Program-made: the position numbers and the translations under genes | Shown: positions 7,378 to 14,077 of the stretch, piece by piece | How the letters are laid out: each line of letters starts with the position of its first letter | Numbering within the stretch: position 1 is the first letter of the stretch | Notes under the pieces: model-generated | The model's database searches: none | The model's input: the letters and a program-made list of their open reading frames with translations, nothing else | What the model was told of the DNA's origin: nothing | Assembly (NCBI GenBank): GCA_946630645.1 | Contig: CAMOZD010000003.1 | Span: forward strand, 1-14,703 | Length of the DNA stretch: 14,703 nt | Direction of reading: 5' to 3' | Source of the DNA: an uncultured Lachnospiraceae bacterium | GTDB taxonomy: Bacteria; Bacillota; Clostridia; Lachnospirales; Lachnospiraceae

Positions 7378-7406
7378 AGATATTCCTCTCTATTAAACAG
7401 TAAATA

Positions 7407-8579
7407 TCAGCGCTGGTCCGGCAGCTTGTCAGGGCTCATATAGCTGAGCTTAAGCCATCCGGAAAGGCCTCCGTATTCGACTCTTCCCCAGCCCTTGTGG
7501 AATTCCAGGACAAGGACTTCCTGGTTCTCCGGAACCTTGCCCAGACTCTTGCTATGCTCGTCCGGCTCCTGTCTTAAATTGATGCCTTCCGAGGATCTTA
7601 AGGATTCCACTTTCCAATATTCAGAAGGATAACTCCCCATAAAATACATATTGATCCAGAAGGTCTCCCCCTGGTCGGTCACCCGTCCCCAGCCATGGTC
7701 CAGCTCCTCCACAGTGAATTCCTCCCCATAAAGGAGGCCGCTTCTTACCACTTCACTGGCCATATCCGGCCGGGCATAGCCCTGGATTCCTTTTTCTGTC
7801 ATGGCATTGACATAGACTAGGGTCCCGGGCTTTATGTAGATGGCTTCCCTGGTCAGGACCAGGACATATTTGTCTGACAGCCATCCGTCAAGGCCACAGT
7901 AGGAAGCATGAACCCATCTTAAGCCATCCAGTTCTGTGAACTCTGTAACCTGAATACATTTTCCTTCAGGGAAAAGCCCTGTCTGCTCTGAGCTCCCTGG
8001 CCCGCTGTAAAAGGGCACCCCATCAAGAGAATTACTCTTTTTAGCCAGCAAGGTTCCCGGGTATGGCTCTACATCAAGCTTTTCCAGGTCAGCCTGGCCA
8101 CCAGTCACTGTCCGGCGCTGGACCATATTATGTTCCTTCATGTACTGCCATGTACCAAGGCAGGCAGCCACCAAAGCCAGGACCCCCAGCAGGCTCCACA
8201 GGAGGGAGAAAATCCCAGGGACAGGTTTCTTTTCTTTCCGGTCTTTTCCGGATGACTTTCCCTGCCTCTTTTTGGATATTTCTTCCCGGTCTCTGCCGGC
8301 ATCTTTTGCCTGATCTCTGCCGGCAGCTTTTTCCCGGTCTCTGCCGGCAGCTTTTGCCTGGTCCCTCCCGGCGGCTTCCTCCTGGTCTTTGTCAGCAGTT
8401 TCTTTATACTCTCTGCCGGCAGCTTCTTTCCCATCTTCTTTGACCTGGGAAGGACCACTGTCTGTCTTACCGTCAGGACTACCGGTCTTTTTAAAAAAGC
8501 CGGATTTATTATTTCTTTCACTCTTCCGCCTGCGGCGGCCTGGGGAAAGTCCCTTTTCCTGCTTATCATTAACCTGCAT
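7407..8579 (-). CDS. Type II membrane protein with octapeptide-repeat tail and SH3-like domains
   Basis: 390 residues in three parts. Residues 1-118 are highly charged and Arg/Lys-rich (GRRRRKSER near the start) with no signal peptide. They include about eight 8-residue repeats (51-116) related to AKAAGRDR, predicted cytoplasmic. Residues 120-143 form a single membrane span (IFSLLWSLLGVLALVAACLG). The C-terminal 230 residues would be outside the cell and hold about three bacterial SH3-like modules (roughly 180-240, 253-313, 325-383), recognisable from VPFYSGPGSSEQTGLF, WVHASYCGLDGWLSDKYV and INLRQEPDEHSKSLGKVP..GWGRVEYGGLSGWLKLSYM. Such domains usually bind cell-wall peptides, so an envelope role is likely; no catalytic domain is visible. 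Its ATG is one base after the stop of the upstream membrane-protein gene, and its ribosome binding site (AGGAG) lies inside that gene's last codons, implying translational coupling. Family not recognised further. Confidence 0.88.
   Translation of the reverse strand: MQVNDKQEKGLSPGRRRRKSERNNKSGFFKKTGSPDGKTDSGPSQVKEDGKEAAGREYKETADKDQEEAAGRDQAKAAGRDREKAAGRDQAKDAGRDREEISKKRQGKSSGKDRKEKKPVPGIFSLLWSLLGVLALVAACLGTWQYMKEHNMVQRRTVTGGQADLEKLDVEPYPGTLLAKKSNSLDGVPFYSGPGSSEQTGLFPEGKCIQVTEFTELDGLRWVHASYCGLDGWLSDKYVLVLTREAIYIKPGTLVYVNAMTEKGIQGYARPDMASEVVRSGLLYGEEFTVEELDHGWGRVTDQGETFWINMYFMGSYPSEYWKVESLRSSEGINLRQEPDEHSKSLGKVPENQEVLVLEFHKGWGRVEYGGLSGWLKLSYMSPDKLPDQR
8232..8429 (-). repeat. Coding octapeptide repeat (24-bp unit) in the SH3-domain membrane protein
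   Basis: Residues 51-116 break into 8-residue units: KEAAGREY, KETADKDQ, EEAAGRDQ, AKAAGRDR, EKAAGRDQ, AKDAGRDR, EEISKKRQ, GKSSGKDR. On the DNA the CTCTGCCGGCAGC-type core recurs every 24 bp, best preserved in the centre and degenerate at both ends. Balanced Glu/Asp and Lys/Arg suggest a charged, probably helical or disordered cytoplasmic stalk. Confidence 0.85.
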
Positions 8580-8580
8580 G

Positions 8581-10443
8581 TCAATTCACACTCCTGACCT
8601 TATAAACCTCAAAAAACAGATTATTTGATGTCATGAACTCATCGACAATATCTGCCTGGACCCTGTCCTCGTCTTCAATGCCCATGAGCCGGGCAATGTT
8701 TTTACTGCCCTGGGTGATCAGATATACATCCTCCCTAAGCAGGAAGGAAGAAGCCAGGTTGTCGGTACCGGCAGCCTTCAGCTTCTGGTCATAGACCGGA
8801 CTGTAGGCCATCCAGCTTCCTGTAAGGAACCAGTTGCCCTGATGAAGATCATCCCCGGGGCCGGTTCCCTTTGTTACACTCCTGGTATCAATAACATAGA
8901 ATTTGTCCGGGTGACTGCCGCAGTAAGCTGCCACCTCCGCTTTCTCGGACCCGGCGGCCAGCTCCTGTCTCTGGACCAGAGCCCTTGTCTCTATGACCGG
9001 CTTGATGGGGTCTGTCCTCAAGAAGAGAGCCAGCAGAATAAGCTGGACCAGGAAAGGAATCCTGCTAAAAGGTTTTCCCCTCCACTGGCCGGCCAGCCTG
9101 GCCGCCAGGGCGAAGCCTGTAGAAAAGGTCAGCAGCCAGATGGCCTCTTTGACTCTCAGGGGAAATCTGCCATTCATGGCCAGATAGACCCATTCCAGTC
9201 TCACTACCACAGCCGTAGCGACTATGGACAGGAGCTGCTGTAAATGGCTGAAAAAACCCCGGTCCCAGCAGAAAACCAGGCTGACCGGAAAAAGAACCAG
9301 CAGCAGAAGCCAGCAATACCTGGCTGCATTTACCAGGCTGCTGTTGACATCCTCTGACTCCGTCATGTACTGGTCCGCCGTGGGAACGGCGGCCAGTGCC
9401 CGCTTGCTCAGGGCCTCGTCAGGCTCCTGGCTTCTGACATAATTGTAGGTTTCCTCAACCCAGTCTGTCCTGAAGCCGTCCACCAGGCAATAGGTGTAGT
9501 TGGCCATGGCGTCACGGACACTCTCGTTCATACCTATGGACTGGTAAAAATCCATGGCTTCCTCATACTGGGGAAAGCCGGCATAATCCTGCAGATAGGC
9601 CCTGGCATGATTGTAGATCAGGTATCTTTTCCACTGGTTGCTGCCGTAGGCCCTGTTGTCCATCTGAAGGACGCCAACAGCCAGTATGCCTATCATGGTA
9701 CAGAGAAACCAGGGTTTCCAGGACTTAAAAAACCGGCGGTTATATTTTATTAGAAGTTCAATGCCCAGAACCGGAAGAACCATATAAAGACAGGGCTTGC
9801 GATAGCTCCAGGAGACGGTCATCAAAATTGCCAGGACAGCAATATTCCAGGGTCTCCACGCCTCTTCCGGGCTCTCGAAGGCAAAGTACAGGACAGCCAT
9901 ACAGCCCATGAAGGCCGCTGCCGTCGAAAAAGTCATGCTGGAAAAGCAAGACAGCCAGCCCAGCAGGAAGGCCATGTCAAAAAACAGACACCATAGCAGG
10001 CGGTTGGCCTTGAAATAGTTAAGGATCCGAAAGAGAACCGCCACCAGGGCAAAACTGGTAAGGATGGTAAAAACCGTCACATACCAGTTGACATTTTCCA
10101 GCCGCAAGTCCCGGAAGACTATGGTGGGATTGGCCTGGTAAAGGCGGGCTATGATCCATGACAGGGGATACCTGACAAAGATAGAATGGGGGTCAGGCGT
10201 CCCGGTAAAGGATCCGTCCAGGATCTGGACCAGGGCCGAATCATCATTAACCTCATAGGTAAAGGGCACCGTCTGATAAATCTTCCACATCAGGGGAAGG
10301 ACGGCGGCCAGGGCCAGGGCCAGGTTAATCAGAAGATTCAGGGCTCTGCACCACAGTTTATTCTCTGTCTCCTCTCTCCATGTGAAATACCGGCCGGCAG
10401 TATCTGCCATAGACCGGAAAGGATTTACTTTTATTTTTTCCAT
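8581..10443 (-). CDS. Polytopic membrane protein, possibly GT-C-like glycosyltransferase
   Basis: 620 residues with around ten to eleven predicted membrane spans. The first is at about 35-53, a cluster between 121 and 260, and a further group at 375-476; the long loop 261-372 and the C-terminal domain 480-620 are soluble. After span 1 comes an extracytoplasmic loop containing YEVNDDSALVQILDGS (64-78), then FVRYPLSWIIARLYQ. An acidic DD-type motif in this first outer loop, followed by many spans and an outer C-terminal domain, is the layout of GT-C fold sugar transferases that use lipid-linked donors. This is inference from topology only, since I do not recognise a named family. An alternative is a polymer-export or surface-assembly membrane protein. 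The gene is first in the operon with the SH3-domain protein (stop and next start one base apart) and folP. A GGAG ribosome binding site precedes the ATG at 10443. Confidence 0.8.
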   Translation of the reverse strand: MEKIKVNPFRSMADTAGRYFTWREETENKLWCRALNLLINLALALAAVLPLMWKIYQTVPFTYEVNDDSALVQILDGSFTGTPDPHSIFVRYPLSWIIARLYQANPTIVFRDLRLENVNWYVTVFTILTSFALVAVLFRILNYFKANRLLWCLFFDMAFLLGWLSCFSSMTFSTAAAFMGCMAVLYFAFESPEEAWRPWNIAVLAILMTVSWSYRKPCLYMVLPVLGIELLIKYNRRFFKSWKPWFLCTMIGILAVGVLQMDNRAYGSNQWKRYLIYNHARAYLQDYAGFPQYEEAMDFYQSIGMNESVRDAMANYTYCLVDGFRTDWVEETYNYVRSQEPDEALSKRALAAVPTADQYMTESEDVNSSLVNAARYCWLLLLVLFPVSLVFCWDRGFFSHLQQLLSIVATAVVVRLEWVYLAMNGRFPLRVKEAIWLLTFSTGFALAARLAGQWRGKPFSRIPFLVQLILLALFLRTDPIKPVIETRALVQRQELAAGSEKAEVAAYCGSHPDKFYVIDTRSVTKGTGPGDDLHQGNWFLTGSWMAYSPVYDQKLKAAGTDNLASSFLLREDVYLITQGSKNIARLMGIEDEDRVQADIVDEFMTSNNLFFEVYKVRSVN

Positions 10444-10558
10444 AATATCAGCTCCATCTCCGAAACAGACGGCAAAGAGAGGCCTGTCTCCTCACAAAAA
10501 TATTATCGCAATGAATCACAGGACTTGCTTCAGGCAGAATGGCCCTGTAATTTTTTCC

Positions 10559-10587
10559 ATTATATCAGCGGGTCGTTGACAGTTCAA
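10559..10587 (-). promoter_or_regulatory. Promoter of the membrane protein/SH3/folP operon
   Basis: On the minus strand TTGAAC (10587-10582), 17-nt spacer, perfect TATAAT (10564-10559). Leader of about 108 nt before the ATG at 10443. Its -35 hexamer directly abuts that of the divergent MATE promoter. Confidence 0.65.
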
Positions 10588-10604
10588 TCATTTCAAAGTA
10601 TAAT
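10576..10604 (+). promoter_or_regulatory. Consensus sigma-A promoter of the MATE gene
   Basis: TTGACA (10576-10581), 17-nt spacer, TATAAT (10599-10604): a perfect match in both hexamers and spacing, implying high intrinsic strength unless repressed. It leaves a leader of about 66 nt before the ATG at 10677. Confidence 0.8.
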
Positions 10605-10613
10605 TTTCAAGCC

Positions 10614-10646
10614 GGCCCTAACGGAAAAGATCCTGTTTCCAGGGCC
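10614..10646 (+). promoter_or_regulatory. Hairpin in the MATE mRNA leader
   Basis: GGCCCT (10614-10619) pairs with AGGGCC (10641-10646), and inside it GGAAA (10623-10627) with TTTCC (10636-10640), separated by an AAC bulge. This 11-bp hairpin starts within a few bases of the predicted transcript start. No U run follows, so it is not a terminator. A role in mRNA stability or ligand/protein binding is possible but not shown. Confidence 0.45.
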
Positions 10647-10676
10647 CTATAGTCATAAATACTAAAAGAAAGAAAA

Positions 10677-12086
10677 ATGGTGATCTCCATGAAAGCTATA
10701 AAAGGAAATGCAGACCAGGCGGGAAAGGACAGGGCTAACCCCCTTGGTACAGAACCCACCGGCCGCCTCCTGGCCCAGTTTACCATACCCAGTATCATCG
10801 CCATGCTGGTCGGCTCTCTCTATAATATTGTAGACCAGTTCTTTATCGGCCAGGCAGTGGGCCCCCTGGGCAATGCTGCCACCAATATCGCCTTCCCCCT
10901 GTCCACCTCCTGTGTGGCCATCGCTCTTCTTTTCGGGATTGGCGGTGCCTCCAGCTTTAACATTGCCATGGGAGAGGGAGACAAAGACAGGGCCGTCCAT
11001 TACATGGGCAATGCCGCCGCCATGCTCTTTGGCTGCGGCCTGGTTCTCTGTATCTTCACCCAGGTTTTTCTGACCCCCCTGCTGCTTTTCTTCGGCTCTC
11101 CCCAGGATGTGCTGGCCTATGCCCAGACCTATACCAGGATCACCTCCCTGGGATTTCCTTTTCTGATTCTCACCACCGGAGGCGGCCACCTGATCCGGGC
11201 CGACGGGCGGCCCCAGATCACCATGATCTGCAATATCAGCGGTGCCATCATCAACACTGTTCTTGACGCCCTCTTCGTCTTTGGCTTCCACTGGGGTATG
11301 GCCGGGGCGGCTGCGGCTACCATTATAGGACAGATATTCTCAGCCCTGCTGGTCGTCTTTTTCCTCATGAGATGCAAGACGGTCACCCTTGGCAGGGACC
11401 ACCTGCTGGTCAGGAAGACTTATGTCAGCCGGATCAGTTCCCTGGGTATCGCTCCTTTTTCCAACCAGGTAGCCATGATGATTGTCCAGATTGTCATGAA
11501 TAATTCCCTCAAATTTTACGGGGCCCAGTCTGTGTATGGAGAGGCGATCCCCATAGCCTGTGTAGGAATTATCACTAAGGTAAATATGCTCTTTATGTCC
11601 TTTGTCATCGGCATCTCCCAGGGTCTACAGCCCATAGCCAGCTTTAATCATGGGGCAGGCAGGCACGGCAGGGTCAGACAGGCCTATTTCCAGGCCATGG
11701 CCGCCGGGGCCTTTATCGCCACAATCTCCTTTTTCCTTTTCCAGCTGGCACCCCGGCAGATTATATCCCTCTTTGGAAATGGTACGGAAGAATATTTTAC
11801 CTTTGCGGTCAATTATTTCAGAATTTTCTTGTTTTTCACCTTCCTGAATTTCATCCAGCCCATTACTTCCAATTTCTTTACTGCCATCGGCAAGCCCAGA
11901 ACAGGTGCCTTCTTATCCCTGACCAGGCAGATTATCTTTCTTTTGCCCCTGCTGATCATCCTGCCTCTTTTTATGGGGATCGACGGAATCATGTATGCCG
12001 GCCCCGTGGCAGACTTTCTTGCGGCCACTGTCAATATAGCCATGGCCTTAAGGGAGCTTCGTCTTCCCCAGTACAAAGCCGGCTGA
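10677..12086 (+). CDS. MATE-family multidrug/cation efflux transporter
   Basis: 469 residues with twelve predicted spans in two halves, the MATE layout and length. After a polar N-terminal leader comes GRLLAQFTIPSIIAMLVGSLYNIVDQFFIGQAVG, the characteristic first-span signature, and FGIGGASSFNIAMGEGDKDRA. The second half starts near ISSLGIAPFSNQVAMMIVQIVMNNSLKFYG and includes GISQGLQPIASFNHGAGRHGRVRQAY and TSNFFTAIGKPRTGAFLSLTRQIIF. MATE proteins export drugs or metabolites against Na+ or H+ influx; the pattern is closest to the MepA/DinF-like bacterial class, substrate unknown. The start is uncertain: the ATG at 10677 has only an A/G-rich AAAGAAAG upstream, and an in-frame ATG at 10689 is possible. 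It has its own consensus promoter and a terminator starting 18 nt after the stop. Confidence 0.93.
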   Translation: MVISMKAIKGNADQAGKDRANPLGTEPTGRLLAQFTIPSIIAMLVGSLYNIVDQFFIGQAVGPLGNAATNIAFPLSTSCVAIALLFGIGGASSFNIAMGEGDKDRAVHYMGNAAAMLFGCGLVLCIFTQVFLTPLLLFFGSPQDVLAYAQTYTRITSLGFPFLILTTGGGHLIRADGRPQITMICNISGAIINTVLDALFVFGFHWGMAGAAAATIIGQIFSALLVVFFLMRCKTVTLGRDHLLVRKTYVSRISSLGIAPFSNQVAMMIVQIVMNNSLKFYGAQSVYGEAIPIACVGIITKVNMLFMSFVIGISQGLQPIASFNHGAGRHGRVRQAYFQAMAAGAFIATISFFLFQLAPRQIISLFGNGTEEYFTFAVNYFRIFLFFTFLNFIQPITSNFFTAIGKPRTGAFLSLTRQIIFLLPLLIILPLFMGIDGIMYAGPVADFLAATVNIAMALRELRLPQYKAG

Positions 12087-12104
12087 AAAATAAATCCTGT
12101 CATA

Positions 12105-12152
12105 AAATCCCGGGGAACCGTCCTGAATAAGGAGGACGGTTCCCCGGGATTT
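12105..12152. terminator. Bidirectional intrinsic terminator with a perfect 20-bp stem
   Basis: 12105-12124 pairs without mismatch with 12133-12152 around an 8-nt loop. It begins 18 nt after the MATE stop and lies 15 nt past the stop of the convergent DJ-1/PfpI gene. A/T tracts on both flanks let it work in both directions. Confidence 0.92.
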
Positions 12153-12166
12153 GTTATATGCTTATA

Positions 12167-12682
12167 TTATTTTCCAAAAAGCACCTTAATATAGTCCTTC
12201 ATGTAGGCAGGCAGGTCCGGAGGTCTTCTGGCAGAAACGATGTTGCCATCCACCACAGAAGCCTCATCCACCCAGGTTGCCCCGGCATTGGCCATGTCAT
12301 CCTTGATCCCCGGGGTGCTGGTCACTGTCTTTCCCTCAAGAATACCCGCTGAGATCAGAACCCAGCCGGCGTGGCAGATCTCACCAATAGGCTTGCCTGC
12401 GTCATTGATCACACGGACAATGTTAAGAACCTCCGGATAGCGGCGCAGCTTGTCAGGTGCCCATCCTCCCGGAACCAGCAGGCCATCATAGTCTGCCGGA
12501 TCTACATCGCCGAAAGCATAGTCAGAATCAAAAGGTACACCATATTTGCCATGGTAGGTGAAGCCGGCCTTGTCACCGACGATATCCACCTGGCAGCCTT
12601 CCTCCCGCAGCCGCAGCACCGGGTAAGAAAGCTCAAGATCTTCAAAATCCTCACCGATTAAGGCAAGTATCTTTTTTGCCAT
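12167..12682 (-). CDS. DJ-1/PfpI family protein
   Basis: 171 residues, a single complete DJ-1/PfpI domain with class I amidotransferase-like fold, cytoplasmic. The strand KKILALIGEDFEDLELSYPVLRLREEG opens it, YDGLLVPGGWAPDKLR (65-80) is the oxyanion region, and the nucleophile elbow is GEICHAGWVLISAG (100-113) with Cys103-His104. Classical members read AICHGPW here, so HAG for HGP is a small deviation. Family members act as deglycase/chaperone-like or protease-like stress proteins; the activity cannot be told from sequence, and the widely used 'protease I' name would be overclaiming. AGGAGGATAAATAT ahead of the ATG gives a clear start. It is monocistronic and converges on the MATE gene. Confidence 0.93.
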   Translation of the reverse strand: MAKKILALIGEDFEDLELSYPVLRLREEGCQVDIVGDKAGFTYHGKYGVPFDSDYAFGDVDPADYDGLLVPGGWAPDKLRRYPEVLNIVRVINDAGKPIGEICHAGWVLISAGILEGKTVTSTPGIKDDMANAGATWVDEASVVDGNIVSARRPPDLPAYMKDYIKVLFGK

Positions 12683-12877
12683 ATATTTATCCTCCTATTT
12701 TTGCTCCTGGCTTGATTCAGATAAATCAGCCCGTCTCAAAGTTACTTATTTATCATTGATTCCCAAAACAAGTCACCCCCACGGTGGCTGGCCGGTCATA
12801 GTCAGGTCCTTGCTAAAAGCCATGGTCCGGTGCATCTTCCGGGCAATAATCCAATAAAACAAGCTGACTCCGGCGCG
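12683..12877. other. Intergenic stretch without a recognised gene
   Basis: 195 bases between the DJ-1/PfpI gene and the small membrane protein gene. It should hold the DJ-1 gene promoter, but no convincing -35/-10 pair was found on the minus strand. No terminator with a U run is visible after the small gene. Confidence 0.5.
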
Positions 12878-12970
12878 TCATTTTCTCCATTTCTTAAAAA
12901 GCATACCCAGACCGTAGCCTAAAAGGCCGGCAATGATCATGGCACTGATCGTCTCAAAATTTAAATCCAT
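12878..12970 (-). CDS. Predicted 30-residue single-span membrane protein
   Basis: A short reading frame encoding MDLNFETISAMIIAGLLGYG followed by LGMLFKKWRK. It has an acidic N-terminus, one hydrophobic span of about 18 residues (8-25) with small-residue (G-x3-G type) spacing, and a basic KKWRK tail: the typical shape of a bacterial small membrane protein with its C-terminus inside. A strong GGGAGG ribosome binding site (12976-12981) lies 5 nt before the ATG, the best evidence that it is translated. It stands alone on the minus strand between the DJ-1/PfpI and acyltransferase-like genes. I recognise no family; partners such as a transporter or sensor cannot be inferred. Confidence 0.6.
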   Translation of the reverse strand: MDLNFETISAMIIAGLLGYGLGMLFKKWRK

Positions 12971-12999
12971 AACTACCTCCCTATTCTAAGGCACAGACC

Positions 13000-13025
13000 G
13001 GGCCGGCCCCCTTGGCTGGCCCCGG
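13000..13025. other. GC-rich imperfect inverted repeat upstream of the small membrane protein
   Basis: GGGCCGGCC and GGCTGGCCC can pair over 9 bp with one G-U, around a CCCTT loop. It lies in the leader of the small membrane protein gene. No U run follows on either strand, so it is not a terminator. Confidence 0.4.
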
Positions 13026-13029
13026 CAGC

Positions 13030-13067
13030 AAAGGCTTGCGGCCTGTTAAAAGGCTTGTGGCCTGTTA
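13030..13067. repeat. Tandem 2 x 19-bp direct repeat
   Basis: AAAGGCTTGCGGCCTGTTA at 13030-13048 is repeated immediately at 13049-13067 with a single change (C to T at 13058). It lies in the non-coding region upstream of the 30-residue membrane protein gene. Each copy has a GGC...GCC core that could form a small hairpin. Confidence 0.9.
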
Positions 13068-13153
13068 CTAATTATCCTTGTTGTAATATATTTTTATTCT
13101 ATCATATTTTCTTAAGAAGCAACAGCTGACAGACGTCATTTGAGGCTCCCCGG

Positions 13154-14077
13154 CTAAAAATCTCCCAGTAGAAGAGAAAAAACAAGGGATAACAGGGGCT
13201 GATGAAGCAGATAAATCAGGAAGGAATGACGACCCAGCATAGCCAGGAGGCCGCCGGCCTGTCTGACTGCCCGGTCCAGGACTCCCTTCCGGCCGGGTCC
13301 GGTTCCGGCTTTCTTATCCGGTTGCCGGTCACAAGTTCCGCAGCCATCCTTTTCTTCCACCTGGTCCCGGTCACTGGTTTCCATTCCAGCTACTGTCCCT
13401 GCCTGGCTCCGCTCATAAATCCCATAAAGAAAATAACCCGTCAGGAAGAGAAAAAACCAGGGCAGCAGGGAAAAGTAATCCGAGGAGTAAAATCCCGCCA
13501 TGGGAAAGCCCAGAAAAGTAGTAAAGAGATTGCGGTAAAGACCCTGGGGCAGGAAACAGAGGGTCCTGCCTGCTAAGCCAATCCTTCCCTCATTGATATG
13601 GTAAAAAAGGACAAAAGCCAGGAATGACAGGACGGTTCCCCCTCCGGGCCAGCTTTGCCGGACCGGTCCCAGGAGTCTGTCCAGGGGAATCATCAACAGT
13701 ATGCAGGCACCAATCAGGGTCAGAACCCCGAAAACTACCCGGGCCTGGTAGGCGGCAATATAGGTGACGGCTGTCACCAGCAGCCCACCGGCAGACACCA
13801 GCAGACCTCGCTTGGCTGGATGACTGTCCAGGCACCAGCAAAAGCCGGCCAGGCCTATAAAAACAATACAGATGCTCTGCTGCCATACAAAACCAGCCAG
13901 ACCCTTGTACCAGTCCGCCTTCAGGCCATAGAGATAGACCAGGTCCCACATGCCGTGATAGGCCACCATACTTAAAATGGACCAGCCCCGCAGGACATCA
14001 ACCCAGACAATCCTGCCCTTCTTTTGTTCTTTCCTAGAGGACCCGGACAATTTCGTCGATATCCTTTCTGCTGTCAT
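13154..14077 (-). CDS. Membrane acyltransferase-like protein (DUF1624/HGSNAT-catalytic-like)
   Basis: 307 residues as read from the ATG at 14077, with about seven to eight membrane spans. RIVWVDVLRGWSILSMVAYHGMWDLVYLYG (22-51) is the family signature: an Asp-Val-Leu-Arg-Gly turn and a span carrying a His (His41). VFGVLTLIGACILLMIPL (115-132) and LLAMLGRHSFLIYLLHQPLL (277-296) match later parts. Relatives are thought to transfer acetyl groups across the membrane onto sugars or wall polymers; the substrate here is unknown. Residues 222-271 form a polar insert, including CGTC at 246-249, before the last spans, which looks unusual for this family. The ATG at 14077 has no ribosome binding site and overlaps the upstream nitroreductase gene by 44 nt. 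A TTG at 14050 (codon 10), 12 nt after an AAAGG, is an alternative start. No clear terminator follows. Confidence 0.8.
   Translation of the reverse strand: MTAERISTKLSGSSRKEQKKGRIVWVDVLRGWSILSMVAYHGMWDLVYLYGLKADWYKGLAGFVWQQSICIVFIGLAGFCWCLDSHPAKRGLLVSAGGLLVTAVTYIAAYQARVVFGVLTLIGACILLMIPLDRLLGPVRQSWPGGGTVLSFLAFVLFYHINEGRIGLAGRTLCFLPQGLYRNLFTTFLGFPMAGFYSSDYFSLLPWFFLFLTGYFLYGIYERSQAGTVAGMETSDRDQVEEKDGCGTCDRQPDKKAGTGPGRKGVLDRAVRQAGGLLAMLGRHSFLIYLLHQPLLSLVFSLLLGDF

Noticed and set aside
8138..8584. A Lys/Arg-rich 148-codon minus-strand frame overlapping the SH3 protein gene
   Set aside because: It is the +1 frame of the octapeptide repeat region, so it looks repetitive for that reason only. It lacks its own ribosome binding site, and the membrane span and SH3 domains are in the other frame.
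10662..11291. A 209-codon minus-strand frame rich in Gly, Asp and Gln inside the MATE gene
   Set aside because: Its composition is that of an antisense shadow of hydrophobic membrane-protein codons, and the MATE protein on the other strand is unmistakable.
12773..12880. In-frame continuation of the 30-residue gene beyond its TGA for another 34 codons, raising the idea of selenocysteine readthrough
   Set aside because: An open run of 34 codons is common by chance. There is no cysteine-like context, no recognisable SECIS stem right after the TGA, and the KKWRK tail is a natural end.
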